From NCBI GenBank assembly GCA_049322795.1, contig JBMOQH010000015.1:1-64000 (forward strand): 64,000 nt of DNA, in the 5' to 3' direction. Positions 37,590 to 49,772 of this stretch are shown one piece after another. The position numbers and the translations under genes are program-made. This DNA is from Immundisolibacter sp049322795. Lineage in GTDB: Bacteria > Pseudomonadota > Gammaproteobacteria > Immundisolibacterales > Immundisolibacteraceae. The notes under the pieces are model-generated. The model did no database searches. It was not told where the DNA came from and worked only from the letters and a program-made list of their open reading frames with translations. The number at the start of each line of letters is the position of its first letter. The first letter of the stretch is position 1.

Positions 37590-37674
37590 TGGTGGAGGGG
37601 GGAGGATTCGAACCTCCGAAGGCTGAGCCGTCAGATTTACAGTCTGATCCCTTTGACCGCTCGGGAACCCCTCC
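37590..37674 (-). tRNA. tRNA-Tyr (anticodon GTA)
   Basis: 85 bases on the minus strand with a long variable arm, as expected for bacterial tRNA-Tyr. Acceptor GGAGGGG/CCCCTCC, encoded CCA, anticodon segment CAGACTGTAAATCTG. It is the first tRNA after the promoter at 37692-37720. Confidence 0.97.
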
Positions 37675-37691
37675 AGGGTAAAGAGCCGCGC

Positions 37692-37720
37692 ATTATCTTG
37701 GGCATCGCAAGCTGCGTCAA
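37692..37720 (-). promoter_or_regulatory. Promoter for tRNA-Tyr-Gly-Thr-tuf
   Basis: On the minus strand TTGACG (37720-37715), a 17-base spacer and GATAAT (37697-37692). The predicted start near 37685 is preceded by a G/C-rich discriminator (GCGCGGC), a feature of promoters under stringent control. Confidence 0.8.
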
Positions 37721-37776
37721 CCTGTAACGCGCCGACGCGGAGCGGGCCGCGGCTGGCTGCGCCCGGCGCCCGAAAC

Positions 37777-37850
37777 TGGAGCGGGTGAAGGGAATCGAAC
37801 CCTCACTAAGAGCTTGGGAAGCTCCCGTTCTACCATTGAACTACACCCGC
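37777..37850 (-). tRNA. tRNA-Gly (anticodon CCC)
   Basis: 74 bases on the minus strand. Acceptor GCGGGTG/CACCCGC, encoded CCA, anticodon stem GGAGC/GCTCT (one G-T pair) with loop TTCCCAA. Most of its sequence, including the D arm and acceptor, equals the TCC isoacceptor 250 bases away, suggesting tandem duplication followed by anticodon change. Confidence 0.96.
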
Positions 37851-37861
37851 GCGGGTCGGTG

Positions 37862-37891
37862 ATTCTAGCCAGCGCGGTTACGCTCCGGCAA
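37862..37891 (-). promoter_or_regulatory. Promoter for tRNA-Gly(CCC)
   Basis: On the minus strand TTGCCG (37891-37886), an 18-base spacer and TAGAAT (37867-37862). The predicted start near 37855 lies only about 5 bases before the mature tRNA. Confidence 0.6.
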
Positions 37892-37906
37892 GGCGATGGG
37901 TCGCGG

Positions 37907-40033
37907 TCAACGCCCTTTGATGCCGCGCCACGAGTCGGCAGGTGTCTGCCGACCATCGCCGGCCGACCCCGGCTTCCCCTCCACGCGCCGCATGATGTTG
38001 TCACGCAGGACGCTTTGCACATCGGGCCGCACTTTGAACGCGCCGGGCCGGCCGCTTATCCGCAACGGCACCGGCGCCTCACGAACATCGGGCCGGGTCG
38101 TACCGTCATTGCTGCGGCGCACCGTCGCGGCGCGCAGGCGGTAATCGACCTCACCGCCGGCGAGGTCCAGGTCGCCCGCACCGGTGATGCGGTAGAACCT
38201 GCCACCCCGAAAGCGCTCCTGCTCGACCAGAAAGTCGTTACTGCGCCACACGCCGGCGCGAATCGGACCGCTCACACGCAGCACCGGAAAGCGCATGTCC
38301 GGGCTCGGGTCGCAGGGCTCTGCCTCCTTGCCGCGGGCCCGATCCAGCGCCGCGCGTGCCAGGCATACGCTGCGGTCCACGTTGATGCCCTTGAGCACGC
38401 CGTCGGCGCCATCCAGGCGCGCCGTGCCATTCAGGCTGCGGAGCAGTGCGTCTCCCGCCGCTGCGACGCCGCGAACATCGACGTCGACCGCAAAACGCCC
38501 GCGCGCCGTGTCCTGCCCGGTCAGGGCGCGCAGCAGTGGATCGATCGCGACATTGCGTGCCGCGAGCCGCATGTGCAGGCGCGGTTCGCCGCGACCGGTG
38601 GCGTCGACACGCGCCGTGCCGTCGACCTCCCCGCCATACAGCCCCGCCTTGACCGGCTCGAGCGCCAGCCGCTGCCGCCCACCCCGCAGGCGCACGGTGA
38701 GCGGCTCCACGACGACGCCGCGCAGCGCGAGCGTGCCGATCTTGAGCGTTCCCGTGAGGTCGAACCCGGTCAAGCGGCGCAGCGCGGCAGCTGGGGACGG
38801 CGCGACCGGGGGCGCCGGTTCGTCTGCTGCCGGGCGCCCAGGTGCCGCCGCAGCCGGCGCAGCGGGCGACTTGAGGTAGCGATCCAAATCGAGGCGCGCG
38901 CCGTCGAGATCGAAACGGACCGCCGGCTGCGCGAAATTGCGCAAGCGGGCGTTACCGTGCCATCGACTGCCATCGACTGTCAGTTCGACACGCGCCAGAT
39001 TGACCTCATCCGCGCTGCCCCCGACTTCGAGGCGGCCACTGATGTCCGTCAACGCCTCCGGGTCCGCCGTGTCCAGGGTGACGCCCAGGCGCGCCGCCAG
39101 CGCCCGCGCGTCCAGCCGCCCCAGGCGCAGTTGCGCACCCAGCACGGTGCCGTGATCGGCACGCGCCACGGTAAGGTCGCCGGAGACGGCCAGGGGCTCG
39201 CCTTCGAGCGTCAGGCCCTGCAAACGCAAGCGCGACTGCGCGGCGTCGAACGTCGCCTCTGTCTGCAGGCGCAGGGGCAGAGGTTCTCGCAGCCGCGAAC
39301 CGCTCGCCGTGGTCGTCAGCCGAAGCGCGCGGGCGCGCCAGGACGCCGCACCCACCCATTGCAGCGTGGTGGCCAAGTCCGCCTCGACGCTGCGCACCGG
39401 ATCGCCCATATCCAGCGTGGCCGAGGCGGTCAGGGGTATCGGCTGACCCGGATCGAGGCCCGTCAGGCGCACGTTCAGACCGCGAACGCGGGCCCATTTG
39501 CCGCTCCGCCGGTCAGTCCACAGAAAGTCGCCATCGCGCACCTGCAGGTGGCCGATACCCACTCGACCGGCGAGACGCGCGGCGACCCCCGGCTCACCGG
39601 CCGACGGCGAGGGAGAGTCGCTTTTCGATGGGGCAGGCAGCAAGTCCGCCCAGTTGGAACCGCCGGCCGCATCCAGCGCAAGGCGCAGCTGCGGGCGGTC
39701 GATTTCCAGGCTGGCCACCTGCAAACGCCCCCGCAGCAGCGGCCACAGACGCAGGTTGGCGCGCGCGGCGTCGATACTCGCGAACGGCTCCGACCCGAAA
39801 CCTTCGGCATCGGCCAATGCCAGGCGCGGCAGGACGACGGCCGGACGCGGCAGCACCGACACGCGGATGTCGCCGTCGACGGTCAGCTCCCGCCCGGTGT
39901 GCGCGCGGGCGGCGACGATCAGCATGCTGCGCAGGGTTTCGCCGTCAACCAAGCGCGGCAGCAAGGCCAGGGTCGCGCCGAGTGCGGCCACCAGGCCCAG
40001 GATCGTCAGCAACAGGCGGCGTGTCCAACGCAT
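37907..40033 (-). CDS. AsmA family protein
   Basis: 708 aa. The N-terminal membrane anchor (about 6-26) follows basic residues MRWTRR. A long beta-rich region then carries the AsmA N-terminal features SVLPRPAVVLPRLALAD and LEIDRPQLRLAL. The C-terminal AsmA_2-type domain has LNGTARLDGADGVLKGINVD and ends in DYRLRAATVRR with PLRISGRPGAFKVRPD. AsmA-like proteins are bridge-like lipid transfer proteins linking inner and outer membranes. A Pro/Ala-rich linker lies near 390-420. It is 44 bases downstream of pgeF and may be co-transcribed. Confidence 0.87.
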   Translation of the reverse strand: MRWTRRLLLTILGLVAALGATLALLPRLVDGETLRSMLIVAARAHTGRELTVDGDIRVSVLPRPAVVLPRLALADAEGFGSEPFASIDAARANLRLWPLLRGRLQVASLEIDRPQLRLALDAAGGSNWADLLPAPSKSDSPSPSAGEPGVAARLAGRVGIGHLQVRDGDFLWTDRRSGKWARVRGLNVRLTGLDPGQPIPLTASATLDMGDPVRSVEADLATTLQWVGAASWRARALRLTTTASGSRLREPLPLRLQTEATFDAAQSRLRLQGLTLEGEPLAVSGDLTVARADHGTVLGAQLRLGRLDARALAARLGVTLDTADPEALTDISGRLEVGGSADEVNLARVELTVDGSRWHGNARLRNFAQPAVRFDLDGARLDLDRYLKSPAAPAAAAPGRPAADEPAPPVAPSPAAALRRLTGFDLTGTLKIGTLALRGVVVEPLTVRLRGGRQRLALEPVKAGLYGGEVDGTARVDATGRGEPRLHMRLAARNVAIDPLLRALTGQDTARGRFAVDVDVRGVAAAGDALLRSLNGTARLDGADGVLKGINVDRSVCLARAALDRARGKEAEPCDPSPDMRFPVLRVSGPIRAGVWRSNDFLVEQERFRGGRFYRITGAGDLDLAGGEVDYRLRAATVRRSNDGTTRPDVREAPVPLRISGRPGAFKVRPDVQSVLRDNIMRRVEGKPGSAGDGRQTPADSWRGIKGR

Positions 40034-40077
40034 GGCAACAACCGGTCAGGATGCGAATAGGCGGCGGACGCTCGGGC

Positions 40078-40815
40078 TCAGGCAACCCGCCAGATCAGGC
40101 TCGCCATGCGGCCGGTGACCCCGTCACGGCGGTAGGAGAAATACCGCCCGGCATCCGTCACCGTACAGGCTTCGCCACCACTCACCCGACGCACCCCGGC
40201 CGCTTTCAGGGCACGGCGCGCCAGACCGTACAGGTCCGCCCGCCAGCGATCGCCCGCACCCGCGGCGAAGCACGCCGCCGACGCGGCGTCGACGCCTGTG
40301 AACGCCGCATGAACTTCCGGGCCCACCTCGAACGCCGCCGGACCGATGGCCGGCCCGAGCCAGGCGCGCAGCGAACCCGGGGGCGCGGCGAAACGTCCAA
40401 CCGCCGCGCCGACGATGCCGGCTGCGAGTCCGCGCCAGCCGCAGTGCACGGCGGCCACTTCCCGCCCATCGTCGCTGCATAGCAGCAGCGGCAGACAGTC
40501 GGCGGTCAGCACCGCGCAGACGATGCCCGGACGATCCGCATGGCGCGCATCCGCGGTGCTGCCGGGCGGATCGTCCGGACCGGCCACCGCCCGGCCATGC
40601 ACCTGCGTAAGCCACGCCGGCGACGCCGGCAGCCGCAGCGCCCCAATCAGAGCGGCGCGGTTTGCGGCGACTGCGCGCGGGTCGTCGCCAACGTGATCAC
40701 CGAGATTGAAGCCGGCGTAGGGACCACCACTGGCGCCGCCCAGGCGCGTGGTGCTCGCCGCGCGCACGCCGGGCGGCAGCGGCCAGTCGGGCGTGAAGAC
40801 GCCGACTTCAGGCAT
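40078..40815 (-). CDS. pgeF: Purine nucleoside phosphorylase / peptidoglycan editing factor (PgeF/YfiH, multicopper-oxidase-like laccase domain)
   Basis: 245 aa. The family metal-site signatures are visible: TQVHGRAV, LTADCLPLLL and VAAVHCGWRGLAAGIV, giving the two His and one Cys ligands, with GPAIGPAAFEVGPEV further on. YfiH proteins have been shown to act as purine nucleoside phosphorylases or deaminases and to affect peptidoglycan fidelity. The start at 40815 overlaps the rluD stop by 8 bases, the usual rluD-yfiH pairing. Confidence 0.9.
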   Translation of the reverse strand: MPEVGVFTPDWPLPPGVRAASTTRLGGASGGPYAGFNLGDHVGDDPRAVAANRAALIGALRLPASPAWLTQVHGRAVAGPDDPPGSTADARHADRPGIVCAVLTADCLPLLLCSDDGREVAAVHCGWRGLAAGIVGAAVGRFAAPPGSLRAWLGPAIGPAAFEVGPEVHAAFTGVDAASAACFAAGAGDRWRADLYGLARRALKAAGVRRVSGGEACTVTDAGRYFSYRRDGVTGRMASLIWRVA

Positions 40816-41764
40816 CGGCCCGCTGCGCCTCGCGAGCCAGCACGGCGAGCAGCTGCGCCATGTCATCCGGCAACGGAGCTTCAAAGGTCACTGGCGCGTC
40901 GTCCCGCGGGTGCGGTAGTTCCAGCCGCGCGGCGTGCAGCGCCTGGCGGCGAAAAGCGCCGATCGCCGCCTGGCACTCGGCGCTCGCCCCCGGCGGCAGG
41001 CGCAGCCGGGCGTAGGTCGGGTCACCCACCACGGCGTGCCCGATGCTTGCCAGATGGACCCGGATCTGATGCGTGCGGCCGGTTTCGAGCAGCACGCGCA
41101 GCAGCGTTTGGTGCGCGAAGCGCTGTGCCACGCGGTAGTGGGTGACCGCCTCGCGGCCACCCTGACCCACCGCCATGCGCGTGCGATCGGTGCGGTGGCG
41201 CCCGATCGGCGCGTCCACCGTGCCCCCGGCGATGATCTGCCCCTGCACCAGGGCCAGATACTCACGGTGCACCGCACGCTCGGCGAGCAGCTCGACCAGG
41301 CGCTTGTGGGCCGGCAAGGTGCGCGCCACCAGCAGCAGGCCGGTGGTGTCCTTGTCGAGGCGATGCACGATGCCGGCGCGCGGCACGTCGGCCAGGCCCG
41401 GGTCGTGGTGCAGCAACGCGTTCATGAGCGTGCCGGCCGGATTGCCGGCGCCCGGGTGCACCACGAGGCCCGCGGGCTTGTTCACCACCAGCAGGTCGGC
41501 ATCCTCATGGACGATGTCGAGCGTGATCGCCTCCGCCGTCGACGGCGCCTGCGTGTTCTGAGACGGCACATCGATGCTGATGTTCTCGCCGCCGCGCAGC
41601 CGGCCGCTGGCGGCAACCACGGCCCCATCCACCGCCACGCGGCCGTCACGAATCCATGCCTGCAGGCGGCTGCGCGAGTAATCCGGCAGCAGCACGGCGA
41701 GCACCTGATCCAGCCGCTTGCCGGCCAGCTCGGGGGGCGTTTGATATAGTTCGCGCGCTTCCAT
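40808..41764 (-). CDS. rluD: 23S rRNA pseudouridine synthase RluD
   Basis: 318 aa. An N-terminal S4 RNA-binding domain (about 15-75, KRLDQVLAVLLPDYSRSRLQ) precedes the catalytic domain with HRLDKDTTGLLLVA, whose Asp137 is the catalytic residue, and ETGRTHQIRVHLA. RluD makes pseudouridines 1911, 1915 and 1917 in helix 69 of 23S rRNA. RluC is a possible alternative, but the neighbours (divergent bamD, downstream pgeF) favour RluD. The ATG at 41764 gives the family N-terminus. Confidence 0.93.
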   Translation of the reverse strand: MEARELYQTPPELAGKRLDQVLAVLLPDYSRSRLQAWIRDGRVAVDGAVVAASGRLRGGENISIDVPSQNTQAPSTAEAITLDIVHEDADLLVVNKPAGLVVHPGAGNPAGTLMNALLHHDPGLADVPRAGIVHRLDKDTTGLLLVARTLPAHKRLVELLAERAVHREYLALVQGQIIAGGTVDAPIGRHRTDRTRMAVGQGGREAVTHYRVAQRFAHQTLLRVLLETGRTHQIRVHLASIGHAVVGDPTYARLRLPPGASAECQAAIGAFRRQALHAARLELPHPRDDAPVTFEAPLPDDMAQLLAVLAREAQRADA

Positions 41765-41796
41765 TGGACGTCCGTTCCGCGATGCAGCGCATTCTA
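41745..41796. promoter_or_regulatory. Divergent rluD/bamD promoter region
   Basis: TATAGT (41745-41750, plus strand) could be the -10 of bamD, and TAGAAT (41796-41791, minus strand) could be the -10 of rluD. Neither has a good -35 at 16-18 bases, so these are weak assignments. Confidence 0.35.
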
Positions 41797-41832
41797 AACG
41801 CCGCGCGCAACCCCGCCCCTCGAGAATTGCCC

Positions 41833-42639
41833 GTGCCCCTGTCGCCCCGTGCCGGCCTGCGTCTGTGCTGCCTCGCCCTGCTGTTGACCCTGCTGGCGGC
41901 CTGCGGCGGCGAACCCAACACCAAGCCGGCGGACGACCGCACCGAAGGCTGGTCGGTCGAGAAGCTGTACACGGAAGCCCGCAAGGCACTGCTCGACAAT
42001 GGCTACCAGGAAGCGATCGACCTGTACGGCAAACTCGAAGCACGCTACCCCTACGGCGTCTACTCGCAGCAGTCGCTGATCGATATCGCCTACGCCTATT
42101 ACAAGAACGGCGACGCGGAGCTTGCCATCGAGTCCGCCGACCGCTTTGCGCGCCTGTACCCGCTGCATCCGAACGTCGAGTACGCCTACTACCTGAAGGG
42201 GCTGGTGCACTTCAAGCGCGATGTGTCCATTCTGGAAAAGTGGCTGCCGCAGAATCTGTCGGCGCGCGACATGAGCAACGCCCGCCAGGCCTTCGACGAG
42301 TTCGCCCAGCTGCTGCGCAGCTTCCCGGACAGCCGCTACGCAGCCGACGCCCGCCAGCGCATGGTGTACCTGCGCAACCAGCTCGCCGAGCACGACATTC
42401 TCGTGGCGCGCTACTACATCAAGCGCGGCGCCTACGTGGCCGCTGCCGGGCGCGCCCGGCACGTGGTCGAAATCTACCCGCGCAGCGCTTTTACGCCCGA
42501 GGCGCTTGAAGTCATGGTCACCGCCTACCGTATCCTTGGCCAGGACACCCAGGCCAACGACGCGCTGCGCGTGCTGAACCTCAACTACCCGAGCCACCCG
42601 GCCACCGAACGCGCCGGCAAGCTCGCCAGCGCCCAGTAA
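41833..42639 (+). CDS. bamD: Outer membrane assembly lipoprotein BamD
   Basis: 268 aa from a GTG at 41833, which gives a compact lipoprotein signal peptide with lipobox LLAAC and lipidated Cys24. An in-frame ATG at 41782 would add 17 residues and place a long stretch before the hydrophobic core, which I think less likely. The mature part is TPR-like: YTEARKALLDNGYQEAIDLYG, RYPYGVYSQQSLIDIAYAYY and the FPDSRYAADARQRM segment. It is an essential BAM-complex component. It is divergent from rluD, the common gammaproteobacterial arrangement. Confidence 0.9.
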   Translation: MPLSPRAGLRLCCLALLLTLLAACGGEPNTKPADDRTEGWSVEKLYTEARKALLDNGYQEAIDLYGKLEARYPYGVYSQQSLIDIAYAYYKNGDAELAIESADRFARLYPLHPNVEYAYYLKGLVHFKRDVSILEKWLPQNLSARDMSNARQAFDEFAQLLRSFPDSRYAADARQRMVYLRNQLAEHDILVARYYIKRGAYVAAAGRARHVVEIYPRSAFTPEALEVMVTAYRILGQDTQANDALRVLNLNYPSHPATERAGKLASAQ

Positions 42640-42670
42640 CGCCGCCCGACGCGGCGAGGAGCGAGCCGCC

Positions 42671-43192
42671 ATGTGGGACTTCTTCCAGACCGTGCGTCAC
42701 CGCCACTCGGTGCGACGCTACCAGCCGGACATGCCGGTCGAGCCGGAAAAGCTGCACGCCATCCTGGAGGCGGTGTCGACCGCCCCCTCGGCCGGCGACC
42801 TGCAGTCCTACCACATCCACGTCCTGAGCTCGGCCGGCGACCGGGCGCGCCTGCAGGAAGCGGCGCCGGATCAGACCTTCATCGCCGAGGCACCGCTGGC
42901 GCTGGTGTTCTGCGCCGACCGGGCGCGTCCGCGCGAGCGCTTCGGCGAGCGCGGCAGCGAGCTGTTCGCCACCCAGGACGCCACCATCGCCGCCGCCTAC
43001 GCGCAGCTCGCCGCGGTCGCCGCCGGCCTGGCCTCGGCCTGGATCGGCCGTTACGACCGCGCGCAGGTCGCCGCCCAGCTCGAACTGCCGGCGCACCTCG
43101 ACCCGGTCGCCATCATCAGCATGGGTTATCCGGCCGAACTGCCCGCCCCGACGCCACGACGGCGCCTGGACGAGGTCGTCACGCGGCGCTGA
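42671..43192 (+). CDS. Nitroreductase family protein
   Basis: 173 aa, a short single-domain member. The start WDFFQTVRHRHSVRRYQPD holds the Arg/Ser FMN-phosphate contacts (RHSVRRY). STAPSAGDLQSYHIHV and GLASAWIGRYD are typical of the FMN fold, and the end IISMGYPAE is conserved. It is predicted to be an FMN-dependent NAD(P)H oxidoreductase acting as a dimer; the substrate is unknown. It lies 31 bases after bamD and could ride on its transcript. Confidence 0.85.
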   Translation: MWDFFQTVRHRHSVRRYQPDMPVEPEKLHAILEAVSTAPSAGDLQSYHIHVLSSAGDRARLQEAAPDQTFIAEAPLALVFCADRARPRERFGERGSELFATQDATIAAAYAQLAAVAAGLASAWIGRYDRAQVAAQLELPAHLDPVAIISMGYPAELPAPTPRRRLDEVVTRR

Positions 43193-43393
43193 GGGCAACG
43201 CCGCACGGTCTCGCCGGACACGCGAGCGGCGCTAGCCACCGCGGCATGAGCGGGCGGCTGTTGACGCCGGTCAAGACGCTTGTGGGAAGCGCCACGATCA
43301 TGCGTCTCGTCCCCTCCCCCGGCAGCAGGTGAACCCGGCGTCACGGCGTCCGGCGCCTCGAGGAGGGCCTTGCTCATAAGGAGATGAGACCCC
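43193..43393 (+). other. Intergenic region before the desaturase gene
   Basis: 201 bases with no gene seen. AAGGAG at 43379-43384 is the ribosome binding site for the desaturase. TTGACG occurs at about 43272 but no -10 sits at the right distance. Confidence 0.4.
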
Positions 43394-44329
43394 ATGGCGA
43401 CCCACACCCAGACTCCCAGTGAACAGCTGCTGCGCGAGTACATGCGCGCGCCCCTGCTGGCGGTGCCAACGACGCTGCTGGCGGTGTTCGCGCTCGGCGG
43501 CATGGCGGCGGTGTGGTATCTGTGCCTGTCCGGCCAGATGAGCTTCGGGGCCGGCGCCCTGATCAACGGCCTGCTCAGTTACGGACTGTTCAGTCCCATC
43601 CACGACGGCGCGCACCGCGCCATCTCGCGCATCGGCTGGCTGAACGAGACCATCGCCGACATCTCGCTGCTGTTCCTGTTCCCCTACGCGCCGATGGTGG
43701 CGCTGCGCTGGCTGCACAACCAGCACCACATCCATGCCAACGGCGTCGAGGATCCCGACCGCTTCGAGCACGACGCGCCCAAGTGGCAGGCGCCGCTGCG
43801 CTGGGCGTTGTTCGACGGTTGGTACATCTGGTACTTCTTCACCCGCGGTCAGCACCTGGTGAAGAAGCACAGGAACGAGCTGATCGTGTTCTATGCCTGC
43901 CTGGTCGCGGCGGTCGGCACGCTGATCGCCTTCGGCTACGGGTATGAACTTTTCATGCTGTGGTTCATCCCCACGCGCATCGCGCTGTTCCTGATCGCGG
44001 TCGTGTTCGTCATCCTGCCGCACCACCCCGCGCTGGTCAGCCACCACGAGGACCCCTACCTCGCCACCACCATGCGCATGGGCTGGGAATGGCTGCTGAC
44101 GCCGCTGCTCGTGTACCAGAACTACCACCTGATCCATCACCTGTACCCGACGGTGCCGTTCTACAAGATGCACAAGGTCTGGTACCTGCGCTACGACGAG
44201 CACGTGAAGCACAACGTGAGCTATCAGACCGCGTTTGCGCTGGAGCCCGCCAACATCGACGTGCACCGCCAGTTCCATGCGCATGCCGGGCAGACGGGCC
44301 AGACCGTGGCAGCGCAGACCGCCGCCTGA
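43394..44329 (+). CDS. Membrane fatty-acid desaturase / hydroxylase family protein
   Basis: 311 aa with four or more hydrophobic segments. All three histidine boxes of the di-iron membrane desaturase family are present: HDGAH (70-74), HNQHH (108-112) and HLIHH (245-249), plus an extra HHP/SHHE pair near 210-219. The last box is followed by LYPTVPFYKMHKVWYL. Such enzymes introduce double bonds or hydroxyl groups into acyl chains or carotenoids using O2 and a ferredoxin-like donor. The exact substrate is open; carotenoid ketolase/hydroxylase relatives are an alternative. It is monocistronic. Confidence 0.84.
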   Translation: MATHTQTPSEQLLREYMRAPLLAVPTTLLAVFALGGMAAVWYLCLSGQMSFGAGALINGLLSYGLFSPIHDGAHRAISRIGWLNETIADISLLFLFPYAPMVALRWLHNQHHIHANGVEDPDRFEHDAPKWQAPLRWALFDGWYIWYFFTRGQHLVKKHRNELIVFYACLVAAVGTLIAFGYGYELFMLWFIPTRIALFLIAVVFVILPHHPALVSHHEDPYLATTMRMGWEWLLTPLLVYQNYHLIHHLYPTVPFYKMHKVWYLRYDEHVKHNVSYQTAFALEPANIDVHRQFHAHAGQTGQTVAAQTAA

Positions 44330-44341
44330 CGCGGGGATTCG

Positions 44342-44378
44342 GCCGGGGGCGATCGCCTGGGGCGATGACGCCCCCGGC
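44342..44378. terminator. Hairpin between convergent desaturase and HMG-CoA lyase genes
   Basis: Arms GCCGGGGGCG/CGCCCCCGGC continue into ATCGCC/GGCGAT with a 2-base bulge and TGG loop, about 16 base pairs in total. No T-run follows on either strand, so termination would need help from Rho. Confidence 0.45.
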
Positions 44379-44396
44379 GCCGAACAGTCCAGCCGA

Positions 44397-45344
44397 TCAG
44401 TCCGACGGACGTGGTGTGGATTGCGTCGATCGTCGATGGGCGCTGTGCAGTGCCCGCCCGGCCCGGCTGCCGGAGGGCCGACCCAGCGCTTCGCTGATGT
44501 AGGCGCCGGCATTGGCCAGGGCATCCAGATCGACGCCCGTCGCGATGCCGAGCCCGTGCAGCATGTACACCACATCCTCGCTCGCCACGTTGCCGCTGGC
44601 GCCGGGCGCGTAGGGGCAACCGCCAAGACCGGCCACCGAGGCATCGACGCTGGCGATGCCAAGGTCGAGACAGGCCAGGATGTTCGCCAGCGCCTGCCCG
44701 TAGGTGTCGTGAAAATGCAGCGCCAGCGCCTGTCCGGGCGCCGCCTCGCGCACGCGCTGCAACAGCGCCCGTGCCTTGCCGGGCGTGCCGACGCCGATGG
44801 TGTCGCCGAGCGACACCTCGTAGCAGCCCAGATCGAACAACGCCGCCGTCAGCGCCGCCACCCGGCCGGGGTCGGTGGCGCCCTCGTACGGGCAGCCGAG
44901 CACGCAGGACACGTAGCCGCGCAGGCGCACGCCGGCAGCGCGGGCGGCGGCGGCGATGTCGCCGGCGCGGGCCAGCGATTCGTCGATGCTGCAACGGGTG
45001 TTGTGCTGCGAGAAGGTTTCCGAGGCGGCGGTGAACAGCCCCACCTCGCCGATGCCGGCGGCCATGGCCCGTTCGAGGCCCTTCACGTTCGGCGCGAGCG
45101 CGGCGTAGGTCACGCCGGCCCGGCGGGAGAGTCCTGCGCACACCGCCTCGCTGTCGGCCATCTGCGGCACCGCCTTGGGGCTGACGAAGGCGGCCACCTC
45201 GATGTATTCGAGCCCGGCCCGCTGCAGGCGCTCGATCAGGCCGAGCTTGACCGGGAGCGGCACCGTGTCCGGGATGTTCTGCAGGCCGTCCCGCGGACCC
45301 ATCTCGCACAGGCGGATGCGCGGCGGCAGGGACCCGGACCACAT
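44397..45344 (-). CDS. mvaB: Hydroxymethylglutaryl-CoA lyase
   Basis: 315 aa TIM barrel of the HMGL-like family. The N-terminal MGPRDGLQN contains the catalytic Arg and metal-binding Asp. HFHDTYGQALAN gives the metal His pair, and the flexible loop GLGGCPYAPGASGN carries the catalytic Cys. It cleaves HMG-CoA to acetoacetate and acetyl-CoA, the last leucine-specific step. It is the final gene of the operon, one base after liuD. The tail beyond about residue 290 is low-complexity Ser/Arg. Confidence 0.93.
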   Translation of the reverse strand: MWSGSLPPRIRLCEMGPRDGLQNIPDTVPLPVKLGLIERLQRAGLEYIEVAAFVSPKAVPQMADSEAVCAGLSRRAGVTYAALAPNVKGLERAMAAGIGEVGLFTAASETFSQHNTRCSIDESLARAGDIAAAARAAGVRLRGYVSCVLGCPYEGATDPGRVAALTAALFDLGCYEVSLGDTIGVGTPGKARALLQRVREAAPGQALALHFHDTYGQALANILACLDLGIASVDASVAGLGGCPYAPGASGNVASEDVVYMLHGLGIATGVDLDALANAGAYISEALGRPSGSRAGRALHSAHRRSTQSTPRPSD

Positions 45345-45345
45345 G

Positions 45346-47327
<1,982 letters not shown>

Positions 47328-47328
<1 letters not shown>

Positions 47329-48119
47329 CAGCGCATCCAGTGGGGCGCCCGGCGGGCGAAAAAGGCCTGCAATCCTTCCTGACCCTCGTCGGACACCCGA
47401 AGGCGCGCAATCAACGCGGCGGTGTCGCGCTTGATGGCGTCGCGGTCGGTGGCGGCGCCGACGTCATCCACCAGCCGCTTGCAGGCGCCGAGGGCCAGCG
47501 GGCCGCCGTGGAGCAGGTACTCGATCAGCGTGTTCACTGTCCCGTCCAAGGCCGCCGGCTCCACCACCTCGTGCAGCAGACCGATACGCAGCGCGTGGCG
47601 CGCATCGAAGCGCTCGCCGGTGAGGAAATAGCGCCGCGCCTGCCGCGGGCCGATGGCACGCACGACGTAGGGCGCGATGGTGGCCGGCGCCAGTCCCAGA
47701 CGCACCTCGGTCAGCCCGAACCGCGCCGTGTCCACGCCCACGGCGATGTCGCAGCAGGCGACGAGCCCAACACCGCCGCCAAACGCCCCGCCGTTGACGC
47801 GCGCCACGGTCGGTTTCGGCAGCCGGTCGAGCGTCTCCAGCAACTGCGCCAGGGCCAGCGCGTCGGCCTCGTTCTGGTCGGCGCTGAAGTTCACCATCGA
47901 GCGCATCCAGTTCAGATCCCCGCCGGCCGAGAAGCTCTCGCCGGCGCCGGTCAGCACCACCGCGCGCACGGCCGGATCAGCCCCCAGGCGGCCCAGCACG
48001 TGCGTCAGCTCGGCGATCACCACGTCGTCGAAGGCGTTGTGCACCTGCGGGCGGTTCAGCGTGAGCGTGGCGACGCCGCGATGGTCGACGGCCGAGGTGA
48101 TGGTTTGCAGCGGCTGCAT
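47328..48119 (-). CDS. liuC: Methylglutaconyl-CoA hydratase (enoyl-CoA hydratase family)
   Basis: 263 aa crotonase-fold enzyme starting at the ATG at 48119. LNRPQVHNAFDDVVI and GAGESFSAGGDLNWM form the first oxyanion-hole region; GGAFGGGVGLVACCDIAV forms the second, and FGLTEVRLGLAPATI holds the catalytic Glu segment. The operon context assigns the hydration of 3-methylglutaconyl-CoA to HMG-CoA. It lies 11 bases after liuB. The frame remains open far upstream but only as a shadow of liuB. Confidence 0.91.
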
Positions 48120-48130
48120 GCGGGCCTCCG

Positions 48131-49738
<1,608 letters not shown>

Positions 49739-49772
49739 GCGGGTCCTCCTCGGGTTCGTTGTGCGGCGCAGG

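Noticed and set aside
41782..41832. Alternative ATG start of bamD adding 17 residues
   Set aside because: It would put a long polar stretch before the lipoprotein signal core; the GTG at 41833 gives a normal signal peptide, although neither start has a strong Shine-Dalgarno sequence.
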